Shown here piece by piece: positions 1 to 5,457 of a stretch of 6,552 nt of DNA. Numbering within the stretch: position 1 is the stretch's first letter; each line of letters opens with the position of its first letter. This DNA is from Nitrospirales bacterium (GTDB taxonomy: Bacteria; Nitrospirota; Nitrospiria; Nitrospirales; UBA8639): contig JAJDBO010000159.1 of NCBI GenBank assembly GCA_029261305.1, positions 1 to 6,552 of the forward strand, in the 5' to 3' direction. The position numbers and the translations under genes are program-made. Below the pieces are notes generated by a model that ran no database searches, was not told where the DNA came from, and worked only from the letters and a program-made list of their open reading frames with translations.

Positions 1-50
1 AAGAGTATCCCACTCCTGAATTCCGAAATGGAGTCAGCGAATTAGCATCA

Positions 51-139
51 GGTCTAGAATAATGCGGCACCTTATTCCGCAGTCTATACAAGCCACAATA
101 AACCACACGGCCTAGACCTCAGGGCGGCACCCTGAAGTT
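51..139. repeat. nested inverted repeats in the gene-free left end
   Basis: The first 217 bases hold no convincing gene. Within them, GGTCTAG (51-57) pairs with CTAGACC (112-118). Inside that pair, TGCGG (63-67) pairs with CCGCA (77-81). Just outside, TCAGGG (119-124) and CCCTGA (130-135) form a perfect 6-bp stem around CGGCA. The octamer GCGGCACC occurs at 64-71 and again at 124-131. These arms lie downstream of the minus-strand membrane-protein gene and could form its transcript end, but no T-tract follows on the minus strand, so I do not call a terminator. No integron core-site sequences were recognised at the ends. Confidence 0.35.
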
Positions 140-217
140 TAAACCGTATCGAGTTTCTCTTTCCATTCCTAATTACTTCGGATCAGTTGGATCATTAGGG
201 TTCTGCTCCGCCATGTC

Positions 218-643
218 CTAGCTGATCCAGCCCTTGCACTTTCCCTGCTTCGCATACCAGATCAAAAACGCTGCCACCACCAACGGCATCAGAATAATTC
301 CCAAGATCTCGCCGAGACCGAAGTCGATACCGAGGCCAAGGGTATGGAGCATGGTCACCATGACGCCAAGTAGCGACGCGATAAATACATAGACCGCGGC
401 CGACTTCCTGAACAGCAGCAGAAGGCAGCCAAGCGCTCCACCGAACACGGCGATCGCAAAACCTCCGGTGGCCCAAACAGGTCGGCCTTCGATGATCGCA
501 CGCTCGGACTCGCGATAGGCCTCGAGCGCATCTGGATTCATCTGCACGATGAAATTGATGCAGCCCATCCCGTTCCATATCAGCGCAACCGCGCCGATGC
601 CCCAGAAACTCCAGGGCACACCACTCACGTTCTTAACTCTCAT
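218..643 (-). CDS. small four-helix integral membrane protein of unknown function
   Basis: This 141-residue protein has four hydrophobic segments at about residues 11-33, 56-78, 81-103 and 111-131. The loop between the first two carries a charged stretch (NPDALEAYRESERAIIEG). The pattern, including WNGMGCINF, the P-WAT-GFA-AVFGGALGCLLLL-RK stretch and the C-terminal KGWIS, matches a family of small proteins seen in proteobacterial genomes and often labelled only as hypothetical or 'sugar transporter'; no transport activity is supported. An in-frame ATG at 718 would add 25 hydrophilic residues. I prefer ATG at 643 because GGAG precedes it by about 6 bases and because the family starts near this W-S-F-W segment. 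The gene lies 98 bases downstream of the kinase on the same strand. By rough count its GC is near 57%, against roughly 45-48% in the kinase, which suggests recent transfer. The function is unknown. Confidence 0.8.
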   Translation of the reverse strand: MRVKNVSGVPWSFWGIGAVALIWNGMGCINFIVQMNPDALEAYRESERAIIEGRPVWATGGFAIAVFGGALGCLLLLFRKSAAVYVFIASLLGVMVTMLHTLGLGIDFGLGEILGIILMPLVVAAFLIWYAKQGKCKGWIS

Positions 644-741
644 CGCATCTCCAATCACTTGTTTTTCTTTTGCTTGGCTGGTCTGACACCCGTTCTGGAG
701 CCGAAATGACCAGAGCAAATCGTTGGCACGGAAGGATGGTA

Positions 742-3126
742 TCAGAATATTTTATTCAAGGTCTGAATGAGGTCTTCCTGTTGTACGGGCTTCTTGAGTA
801 ACGCCTTTATTCCCATTTGTTCTGCCTTTTCGGGGGTCATGGAATGGCTAAAGCCTGTGCAAAGAATGATAGGAAGATCAGTCCTGAGGTGAAGGAGTTG
901 TTGCGCAAGTTTCTCTCCCGTCATTCCTGGCATCGTTTGATCTGATATCACAACATCGTATTGATTCGGATCCCTTCGAAAGCGCTCGAAAGCCTCAAGC
1001 CCATTGTGACAAATATCCACATCGCACCCTAAAGTTTCCAAAATTTCTTTGCCGACGCATGCAAGAGGGAACTCATCGTCAACAAATAGTATGCGTATTT
1101 TCTTCTTCAAGGATGTCTCGAGAGGAGTGGACATGATTTGAGCTTCGTTGTTCAGCTCAACCGATGGGAAATACACCGCAAATGTTGTCCCTTCTCCCAA
1201 CTTACTCTCCACGGAAATTGCCCCATGATGAGCAATGACAATTCCATGAACCACGGCTAGCCCCATGCCTGTTCCCTCTCCCACTCCTTTTGTCGTAAAG
1301 AAAGGGTCCAGAATTTTGTTCATATTTTCCGGGGATATTCCTTGCCCGGTATCTTTGACCAATAACCGAATGTAGAGTCCTGGCTTGAGGGTCAAATGAT
1401 TGAAATTTTGGGGCTCTTTAAATTCTATGTTTTCCACTCCCACTTCAAGGGTTCCACCTGTTCCTCGCATGGTATATTCAGCATTGGCACAAAGATTCAA
1501 TACAACTTGTTGGATTTGCGTTGGATCTCCCAACATCAATTTCGCCTGCTTGGAAACATGTTGATGAATGTCAATTGTCGAAGGCAACGTCGCCCGCACC
1601 ATTTTCAACACATCAGGAACAAGAGACGTCAATTCCACCGGTTTGTGAAGAATTTTTTCATGTCGGCTAAAGGTGAGGATCTGTTGGACTAAGTCCTTGG
1701 CCCGTTTTCCCGCGTTAATGATTTCCTGAAGATGATTCTCAAGTGCGGCATTCCCGTTGGTTTTGTATTGAGACAGTTGCGCATAACCCAAAATTACCCC
1801 CAGGACATTGTTAAAATCATGGGCGATTCCGCCGGCTAACGTGCCAAGGGCTTCCATTTTTTGGACCTGGCGGAACTGAGTTTCCATTTGCTTAAGATCC
1901 GTGATGTCTTGAACGACTGTACTGACACCCAGAACTTTTCCATTCTCGACGAGCGGATGATAGCTGACTAACCAAGCGCTTTTCCTCGAGGGATTTGATT
2001 GGGTTTCACCGCTTATCTCAAACTCAATCTGAGGTTGTTGGGTTTCAATGACCTTCTGATAAATGGGTTCAACTTTTTTCGCGACTGTTGGAAGAACTTC
2101 GCCCAACGTTCTCCCAATGTGGTCTTTGGCTGGACACCCATTGATCGAAGCCATCCGGTCATTAATCCGAACAAACCGCATATCAGTATCCATAAAGCAA
2201 AGCCCTATTGGAGACGAATTGTACAGAAGCTCCAACTCCGCTAATTGCCGCCTGGACCTTTCCTCACTTGTTTTCAATTCCCTTTCTGTTTTCTTGCGTA
2301 GGGTGATATCAGTGGTTATGCCTCCTATCCCATACACGTTACCGTTCGGGTCCTTCAGGGGAAACTTATGCATAATGGCCGTGTGAGGTCCATCATCGTG
2401 GATGACCGTCTCTTCACATTTCAGTGGCCTCTGGGTTTGAATGACCTGTTTGTCATTTGCCCGAAAACCGGCAGTTTGCTGTGTGGAAAATACTTCTTCA
2501 TCGGTTTTTCCAATAATGTCCTGTCGCCGAAGATGAAACGTTTTTTCAAATTGGGGATTGATATCTAAATAGCGGCCATGTACGTCTTTGAAAAATATGA
2601 GTTCGGGGAAAAAATCAAGAAGGCTGTGGGTGAGACTTTCCATGGCTTCTAGTTCACTTTTCATTCGCTTACGCTCACTCAAATCGCGAGCAATGGCGCA
2701 ATTGAATTCCTTCCCCTCGAACTCAAGATAATTCACACGAATTTCAACTGGAAAAACATGACCCTTTTTGGTTCGATGATGGGCATCAAAAGAAAAGCTC
2801 CCGCCTTTCTTAATTTTTTCCCACATTTCTGGCCAAATATGAGCAGGATAATCTGGGTCAATATCATGGACGGTCAGAGAAAGTAGCTCTTCGCGGGTAT
2901 AGCCGAGTGAACAACAGGCTGCATCGTTGACATAAATAAATTTGGCATCGGGCCTCATCCAAAAAATACAATCACTAGCCCGATCCATGGCAAATTGGGC
3001 AAACCGCAGCCCTGCATCTGATGCCTCAGTGGTTGCTTTAAGATTCTCCTCCAGCTCAGTTATTCTGGCTTGAAGAATTTCAAGTGTTGGTTCTTGGTTG
3101 TCTCCCTCTTTGAACGTTTGATTCAT
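742..3126 (-). CDS. cytoplasmic PAS-PAS-PAS hybrid sensor histidine kinase with receiver domain
   Basis: This 794-residue protein is a signal-sensing kinase expected to autophosphorylate and pass phosphate to its own receiver. An N-terminal coiled coil (about 14-35) leads into three PAS domains (about 42-155, 163-282 and 297-415), joined by short helical linkers such as [13 protein letters not shown]. HisKA follows with the acceptor His436 in GGIAHDFNN. The ATPase domain shows the N box (N544 and N548), the G1 box DTGQGIS (592-598), the F box DPFFTTK (607-613) and the G2 box GEGTGMGL (616-623). The C-terminal receiver has D683 and D684, phospho-acceptor D729 in ISDQTMPG, T757 and K779. All catalytic residues are present. 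No transmembrane segment is seen, so the signal is probably intracellular (redox, gas or small ligand). No heme or flavin motif can be assigned by eye. There is no output domain and no cognate regulator beside it, so a downstream phosphotransfer partner is likely elsewhere. The start has only a weak ribosome site (GGGAA). Confidence 0.93.
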   Translation of the reverse strand: MNQTFKEGDNQEPTLEILQARITELEENLKATTEASDAGLRFAQFAMDRASDCIFWMRPDAKFIYVNDAACCSLGYTREELLSLTVHDIDPDYPAHIWPEMWEKIKKGGSFSFDAHHRTKKGHVFPVEIRVNYLEFEGKEFNCAIARDLSERKRMKSELEAMESLTHSLLDFFPELIFFKDVHGRYLDINPQFEKTFHLRRQDIIGKTDEEVFSTQQTAGFRANDKQVIQTQRPLKCEETVIHDDGPHTAIMHKFPLKDPNGNVYGIGGITTDITLRKKTERELKTSEERSRRQLAELELLYNSSPIGLCFMDTDMRFVRINDRMASINGCPAKDHIGRTLGEVLPTVAKKVEPIYQKVIETQQPQIEFEISGETQSNPSRKSAWLVSYHPLVENGKVLGVSTVVQDITDLKQMETQFRQVQKMEALGTLAGGIAHDFNNVLGVILGYAQLSQYKTNGNAALENHLQEIINAGKRAKDLVQQILTFSRHEKILHKPVELTSLVPDVLKMVRATLPSTIDIHQHVSKQAKLMLGDPTQIQQVVLNLCANAEYTMRGTGGTLEVGVENIEFKEPQNFNHLTLKPGLYIRLLVKDTGQGISPENMNKILDPFFTTKGVGEGTGMGLAVVHGIVIAHHGAISVESKLGEGTTFAVYFPSVELNNEAQIMSTPLETSLKKKIRILFVDDEFPLACVGKEILETLGCDVDICHNGLEAFERFRRDPNQYDVVISDQTMPGMTGEKLAQQLLHLRTDLPIILCTGFSHSMTPEKAEQMGIKALLKKPVQQEDLIQTLNKIF

Positions 3127-3169
3127 GACTCATTCCCGACACGTTTATTCAGAGCAAGGTGACGATTTT

Positions 3170-3198
3170 ATCCTAAGCTTGTCGAAGATTTATGTCAT
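3170..3198 (-). promoter_or_regulatory. candidate sigma-70 promoter of the hybrid kinase
   Basis: On the minus strand ATGACA (3193-3198, five of six matches to the -35 consensus) is followed after exactly 17 bases by TAGGAT (3170-3175, four of six matches to the -10 consensus). A run of ten T on the same strand lies directly upstream (3199-3208) and could act as an AT-rich UP-type element. The predicted start would give a leader of about 36 bases. A TAAAAT at 3165-3170 is an alternative -10 with poorer spacing. This is an assignment by eye only. Confidence 0.4.
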
Positions 3199-3273
3199 TA
3201 AAAAAAAAGGAAGTTGGTTCCAATTCTCTCCGAAAAAATGTTCCTAACATCTGCTCAGTTCCGAGCACGTACA

Positions 3274-3308
3274 GGAAAGGAGAAAGGGAAAGGAGAAAGG
3301 GAAAGGGG
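3274..3308 (+). repeat. purine-only 13-bp tandem repeat
   Basis: The 13-base unit GGAAAGGAGAAAG occurs exactly twice (3274-3286 and 3287-3299) and starts a third time as GGAAAGGGG (3300-3308). The tract is all purine on the plus strand. It lies in the gene-free stretch 3127-3464, directly before a REP-like motif. Confidence 0.85.
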
Positions 3309-3330
3309 TCAAATCATTGATTGACTAAAT
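3305..3330 (-). repeat. REP-like short motif, diverged
   Basis: GGGGTCAAATCATTGA (3305-3320) matches, with three changes in 16, the reverse complement of the CCCCC-containing motif at about 5182-5197 (GGGGGCAAGTCATTGG on the opposite strand). Motifs of the form GGGGTCAAGTC are common next to REP-associated (Y1/RAYT) transposase genes, but no such gene is in the window. I treat this as a probable remnant of a dispersed short element. Confidence 0.35.
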
Positions 3331-3409
3331 AGCAATGTCGCAAGTTCTGATTTGAACTGAGAGGGTCCGGGAAATCCCCACATTGGACAACAAGCCGTTG
3401 CGGAGGAAG

Positions 3410-3439
3410 GGCTGAGGGTACACACCGAAGGTCTCAGCC
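3410..3439. repeat. 7-bp inverted repeat
   Basis: GGCTGAG (3410-3416) is complementary to CTCAGCC (3433-3439), and the 16-base interval contains an ACC-GAA-GGT mini-hairpin (3424-3432). It sits about 25 bases before the duplicated S4 leader. It has no following T-tract and no assigned role. The rest of 3331-3464 shows nothing recognisable apart from CTTGGCCCCT (3445-3454), a diverged form of the CTTGCCCCCT motif that precedes the intact copy. Confidence 0.35.
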
Positions 3440-3464
3440 AACAACTTGGCCCCTACTCACTCCA

Positions 3465-3712
3465 TCCATTACAATTTGTGAAGGGCCGGGTCAGGCCTTG
3501 CTGGAATCGTGATCAACACGAATCTCCACTTTTTTATTTATGAAGAAGGTCATCAGCATGGATCATAACGCGACGCCTTCCATTGAGGAGGAACCGCTTG
3601 AATTTCGAGACGTTGAAATTTCTCGCGAGCCCATTGAGCTCTATAAAATATTGAAATTCGAAAATACGGTAGAAAGTGGCGGCGAAGCGAAAGCTGCAGT
3701 CGCTGCGGGGCA
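3465..3712 (+). repeat. left copy of a 248-bp direct repeat (S4 leader and 5' half of gene)
   Basis: This segment aligns without gaps to 5210-5457 at a constant offset of 1745 bases. The leader part (75 bases) differs at about five positions and the coding part (173 bases) at about 18, giving overall identity near 90%. Similarity stops abruptly after GGGCA at 3712. The leader hairpin is present, but its right arm reads CACGAATC instead of CACGATTC, which introduces a mismatch. Confidence 0.93.
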
Positions 3713-3791
3713 GATTGGGAGTCGGATCTTGATTTCCTACCTAACATTTCTCCTAGACTTGCACTACCACAGAAAATCACTTGGCGCATGA
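3540..3791 (+). pseudogene. truncated duplicate of the S4-domain RNA-binding protein gene
   Basis: The first 57 codons (51 if the inner ATG at 3558 is used) match the intact S4 gene at 5285 onward through GGEAKAAVAAG. The frame then runs into 26 unrelated residues beginning QIGSRILISYL and ends at 3791. The second half of the S4 fold, including the LLNGQVETQKRKK stretch that carries most of the RNA-contacting basic residues, is missing. An inner ATG at 3558 has an AGAAGG ribosome site eight bases upstream, as in the intact copy. Of the codons that differ, about nine are synonymous and five change the residue (for example S/T, I/G, E/K, T/M and E/G). Most of the divergence therefore looks as if it accumulated under selection on a functional gene before truncation. 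The product, if made, is unlikely to fold as an S4 domain. Confidence 0.85.
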
Positions 3792-3872
3792 ATGAGCTAA
3801 GCCCATCTCTTCCAAACTAGCTCAAGCTACTTCACATGACAAAAGGTATTAGATCAAGTCTGGACCTCCTAT
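3761..3872 (+). repeat. left copy of a diverged 112-bp direct repeat
   Basis: This segment aligns to 5048-5159 without gaps at an offset of 1287. Identity is about 70% over the first 80 bases and higher near the end (AAAAGG, then GATCAAGTCT). It runs to the base before the stop codon of the minus-strand PEP-CTERM gene. The shared part ends in a GATCAAGTCT motif followed by a C-rich stretch. It has no coding potential. The 48 bases between the truncated S4 copy and this repeat show nothing recognisable. Confidence 0.7.
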
Positions 3873-4448
3873 TTACGCGGTGGTCTTCCGCCGCCAAGCA
3901 ATGATCCCCGCCAACCCGGTGCCTAAGAGCATAATGGTGCTGGGTTCAGGGACTGGAGTCATGGAGAATTTGCTAATTACTGTTTCTCCTGGACCAAATT
4001 GACTGTCGGTTGCATGTTGTCGGAAACCAAAAATATCCCCGGTATTTACTACCACTGATTCCGATCCATTTGCGATAGTCTCAAAATCACAGACACCGAC
4101 CGTATCAACCGTCAATTGCGTAAAATTTCCATTGACCAAATAGCCGAAGGGATCAAATCTGGCACAATCTGTGGTCTCGTAGTCCCAATCAAACATCACC
4201 ACGCCAGAAAGGGGTATGGCAATGATGAAATCTTGGCTGCTAGGACGGTCTGGATCATTAGGACTATCATTATAACCGCCAACAAAGTGAATGGAGCTAG
4301 GGGCGTTGGTCGTATCAATCGATCCGTTAAGCTCAGTGAAAATTGTCCATTTTTCAACGGAAAAATCTCCAACAAAGTCCGCATAGGCTGGCGTGCTTAT
4401 GCATAGAAGACTACCAAAAACGAAGCTAAATAAGCCTAGGGTTTTCAT
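3873..4448 (-). CDS. secreted PEP-CTERM sorting-domain protein
   Basis: This 191-residue protein has a clear signal peptide (basic MK, hydrophobic 4-18, probable cleavage after AYA at residue 23). The body (24-165) is rich in beta-strand and acidic and polar residues. Its pattern of a FDWDYETTD stretch, DPFGYLVNG, VNTGDIFGF, ATDSQFG and a final ISKFS resembles a beta-sandwich module seen in other secreted surface proteins (inference). Cys95 and Cys120 could form a disulfide. The C-terminus is a full PEP-CTERM signal: VPEPST (166-171), a hydrophobic helix and a WRRK basic end. By family knowledge, exosortase (EpsH) recognises this signal during export, in systems linked to exopolysaccharide or floc formation. 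No exosortase is in the window. AGGAG lies about 8 bases before the ATG. The gene stands alone, with a sigma-54 promoter upstream. The ligand or exact role is unknown. Confidence 0.9.
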   Translation of the reverse strand: MKTLGLFSFVFGSLLCISTPAYADFVGDFSVEKWTIFTELNGSIDTTNAPSSIHFVGGYNDSPNDPDRPSSQDFIIAIPLSGVVMFDWDYETTDCARFDPFGYLVNGNFTQLTVDTVGVCDFETIANGSESVVVNTGDIFGFRQHATDSQFGPGETVISKFSMTPVPEPSTIMLLGTGLAGIIAWRRKTTA

Positions 4449-4504
4449 GTCGTTACTCCTTTAGAAGAGATTCAGGGAAAGGTGTCTCTAAGGTGTATCC
4501 ACAC

Positions 4505-4519
4505 GCAATTCCCGCGCCA
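4505..4519 (-). promoter_or_regulatory. sigma-54 (RpoN) promoter of the PEP-CTERM gene
   Basis: On the minus strand the sequence reads TGGCGCGGGAATTGC. It matches the sigma-54 consensus TGGCACG-N4-TTGC with one change (A to G) and exact GG-to-GC spacing. The -12 GC lies at 4505-4506, so transcription should start near 4494, giving a leader of about 45 bases to the ATG at 4448 with a good AGGAG ribosome site. In other PEP-CTERM bacteria the PrsK/PrsR system with RpoN is known to drive such genes, which makes this placement meaningful. Confidence 0.75.
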
Positions 4520-4594
4520 TACAGAATTTCAATGAACGAATCGCGATGAACTTCAGCGAACATCAATCATCATGAAAGAAATCAGAGGTTTTTC

Positions 4595-4626
4595 ATGAGT
4601 CATTATTCCCTGTACACATGAGTCAT
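4595..4626. promoter_or_regulatory. paired palindromic activator-site candidates upstream of the sigma-54 promoter
   Basis: The palindrome ATGAGTCAT occurs at 4595-4603 and at 4618-4626 (as CATGAGTCAT both times), with starts 23 bases apart, about two helical turns. Both lie roughly 100-132 bases upstream of the predicted sigma-54 start, the usual distance for enhancer sites of a sigma-54 activator. The identity of the activator is unknown; a PrsR-type regulator is a reasonable guess. Confidence 0.5.
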
Positions 4627-4628
4627 AC

Positions 4629-4654
4629 CGTAAAAACTGTAAAAAAAATTTACG
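4629..4654. repeat. AT-rich inverted repeat
   Basis: CGTAAA (4629-4634) is complementary to TTTACG (4649-4654). A direct repeat GTAAAAA (4630-4636 and 4639-4645) lies between, and a further CGTAAG is at 4663-4668. It may be a protein-binding or bending site belonging to the same control region, but no function can be shown. Confidence 0.35.
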
Positions 4655-4670
4655 CTATTAATCGTAAGGG

Positions 4671-4850
4671 AGGGGACTAGGGGAAAATAGCCTTGCTAGT
4701 ACTGCGGATTAGTGGTTTTTCAATTTTGTAAAACATTCCAACTAGATGGTGAGAATTTCAAGGGGACTAGAGGAAAATAGCCTTGTTAGTACTGCGGATT
4801 AGCGGTTTTTCAATTTTGTAAAACATTCCGACTAGATGGTGAGGATTTCA
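4671..4850. repeat. two-copy 90-bp tandem repeat
   Basis: Copy 1 (4671-4760) and copy 2 (4761-4850) are exactly 90 bases each and differ at five positions, all transitions. The unit begins AGGGGACTAG and contains TACTGCGGATTAG and TTTTTCAATTTTGTAAAAC. The pentamer ACTAG or its complement CTAGT occurs three times in copy 1. The tract is non-coding (several stops in each frame). It lies about 180 bases upstream of the PEP-CTERM sigma-54 promoter and is not part of any known element that I recognise. Confidence 0.95.
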
Positions 4851-4885
4851 ATAGGTTTATAATCACAGGATCATATCTGGTTCTA

Positions 4886-4917
4886 AACGTCTATAATAGT
4901 TGAGATTCTGAGACGTT
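4886..4917. repeat. 7-bp inverted repeat
   Basis: AACGTCT (4886-4892) is complementary to AGACGTT (4911-4917) with an 18-base spacer. It lies in the gene-free stretch 4449-5209. It has no T-tract, so it is not a clear terminator. It could be an operator, but nothing nearby starts within 300 bases. Confidence 0.35.
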
Positions 4918-4928
4918 GAATACATATG

Positions 4929-4953
4929 AAAAAAAAGGGGACGGATATATTTT
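4929..4953 (+). repeat. A-tract plus GGGGACGGATATATTTT motif, REP-like
   Basis: Eight A are followed by GGGGACGGATATATTTT. Motifs of the type AAAAAGGGGAC(A/G)GAT-TATTTT are a frequent signature beside IS200/RAYT-type transposase genes in many bacteria. This is established pattern knowledge, but no transposase is visible here, so it is at most a remnant. Confidence 0.35.
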
Positions 4954-5047
4954 CCCATATTCTAAAACGAAGTGCCCCACTTTATCCTAGAACAACAGGA
5001 GGTAGTGGGTTGGGGGTTGGCTTCATACTTTAAAATTCTTCTGGCCT

Positions 5048-5159
5048 GCGCTATAGCACAAAATCAATCGGCCTGTGAGTGGGTTAAGCCAGTCTCTGCC
5101 AAGCCAGCTTAAGCTAGCTAGCATGGAAAAAGGAATTTGATCAAGTCTTGCCCCCCTAT
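5048..5159 (+). repeat. right copy of the diverged 112-bp direct repeat
   Basis: This is the partner of 3761-3872 (offset 1287). It contains the perfect palindrome AGCTTAAGCT (5106-5115), partly lost in the left copy (AGCTCAAGCT), and ends in GATCAAGTCTTG followed by six C. The two copies flank the PEP-CTERM gene and its control region in direct orientation. Confidence 0.7.
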
Positions 5160-5202
5160 CTTAAGTCTGCCCCCTATCTCATCCAATGACTTGCCCCCTC
5201 CA
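5143..5202 (+). repeat. three imperfect CTTGCCCCC repeats
   Basis: Three short related units follow one another: AAGTCTTGCCCCCCTATCT (5143-5161), AAGTCTGCCCCCTATCT (5163-5179) and ATGACTTGCCCCCTCCA (5186-5202). The first overlaps the end of the 112-bp repeat. They resemble the GGGGTCAAGTC family read on the opposite strand and are probably remnants of a REP-like array. Confidence 0.5.
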
Positions 5203-5209
5203 CATGACA

Positions 5210-5457
5210 TCCATTACAACTTGTGAAGGGCCGGGTCAGGCCTTGCTTGAATCGTGATCAACACGATTCTCCACTTTTTTACGTATGAAGAAGGTCATCA
5301 CTATGGATCACAATGCGACGCCTTCCGGTGAGGAGAAGCCGCTTGAATTTCGAGACGTTGAAATTTCTCGTGAACCCATTGAGCTCTATAAAATATTGAA
5401 ATTCGAAAATATGGTCGGCAGTGGAGGCGAAGCGAAAGCTGCGGTTGCTGCAGGGCA
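5210..5457 (+). repeat. right copy of the 248-bp direct repeat
   Basis: This is the partner of 3465-3712. It covers the leader and the 5' half of the intact S4 gene. The gene continues normally beyond 5457, so this is the copy that kept its 3' end. Confidence 0.93.
5249..5280 (+). terminator. leader hairpin with T-tract, attenuator-like
   Basis: GAATCGTG (5249-5256) and CACGATTC (5262-5269) form a perfect 8-bp stem with the loop ATCAA. Five bases later comes a run of six T (5275-5280), and the first ATG is at 5285. Upstream, AAGGGCC (5226-5232) and GGCCTT (5239-5244) can form a second stem with one bulge. The position right before the start codon leaves no room for a promoter downstream, so transcription of the S4 gene must pass through it. 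It could be an intrinsic terminator acting as an attenuator or a protein-binding leader. The five-base gap before the T run makes it a weak classical terminator. Confidence 0.5.

Noticed and set aside
51..139. Integron attC site
   Set aside because: There is inverted symmetry, but the conserved GTTRRRY and RYYYAAC core sequences were not found at the ends, and no cassette array or integrase is present.
195..578. Minus-strand 127-codon frame overlapping the membrane-protein gene
   Set aside because: It is arginine-, cysteine- and tryptophan-rich shadow sequence in another frame of a gene with clear membrane helices and a good ribosome site.
678..714. Rho-independent terminator between the kinase and the membrane-protein gene
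   Set aside because: Short inverted repeats exist (CTGGTC with GACCAG; TCTGG with CCAGA), but the stems are weak, the loops long and no T-tract follows on the minus strand.
725..740. TGGCACGGAAGG on the plus strand as a sigma-54 promoter
   Set aside because: The -24 half fits, but the -12 position reads GATG instead of TTGC, and it would point into the 3' end of the kinase with no plus-strand gene behind it.
1396..2568. Plus-strand open frames of 66-107 codons inside the kinase region
   Set aside because: They lie antisense to a well-supported multi-domain kinase gene, have no recognisable domains and no credible ribosome sites; they are shadows.
3553..3789. Minus-strand 78-codon frame opposite the truncated S4 copy
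   Set aside because: The opposite strand clearly derives from the S4 gene; this frame has no recognisable features.
4116..4406. Plus- and minus-strand frames within the PEP-CTERM gene
   Set aside because: The real frame has a signal peptide and a complete PEP-CTERM tail; the others are shadows.
4671..4850. CRISPR array
   Set aside because: There are only two 90-base units directly abutting each other with no spacers.
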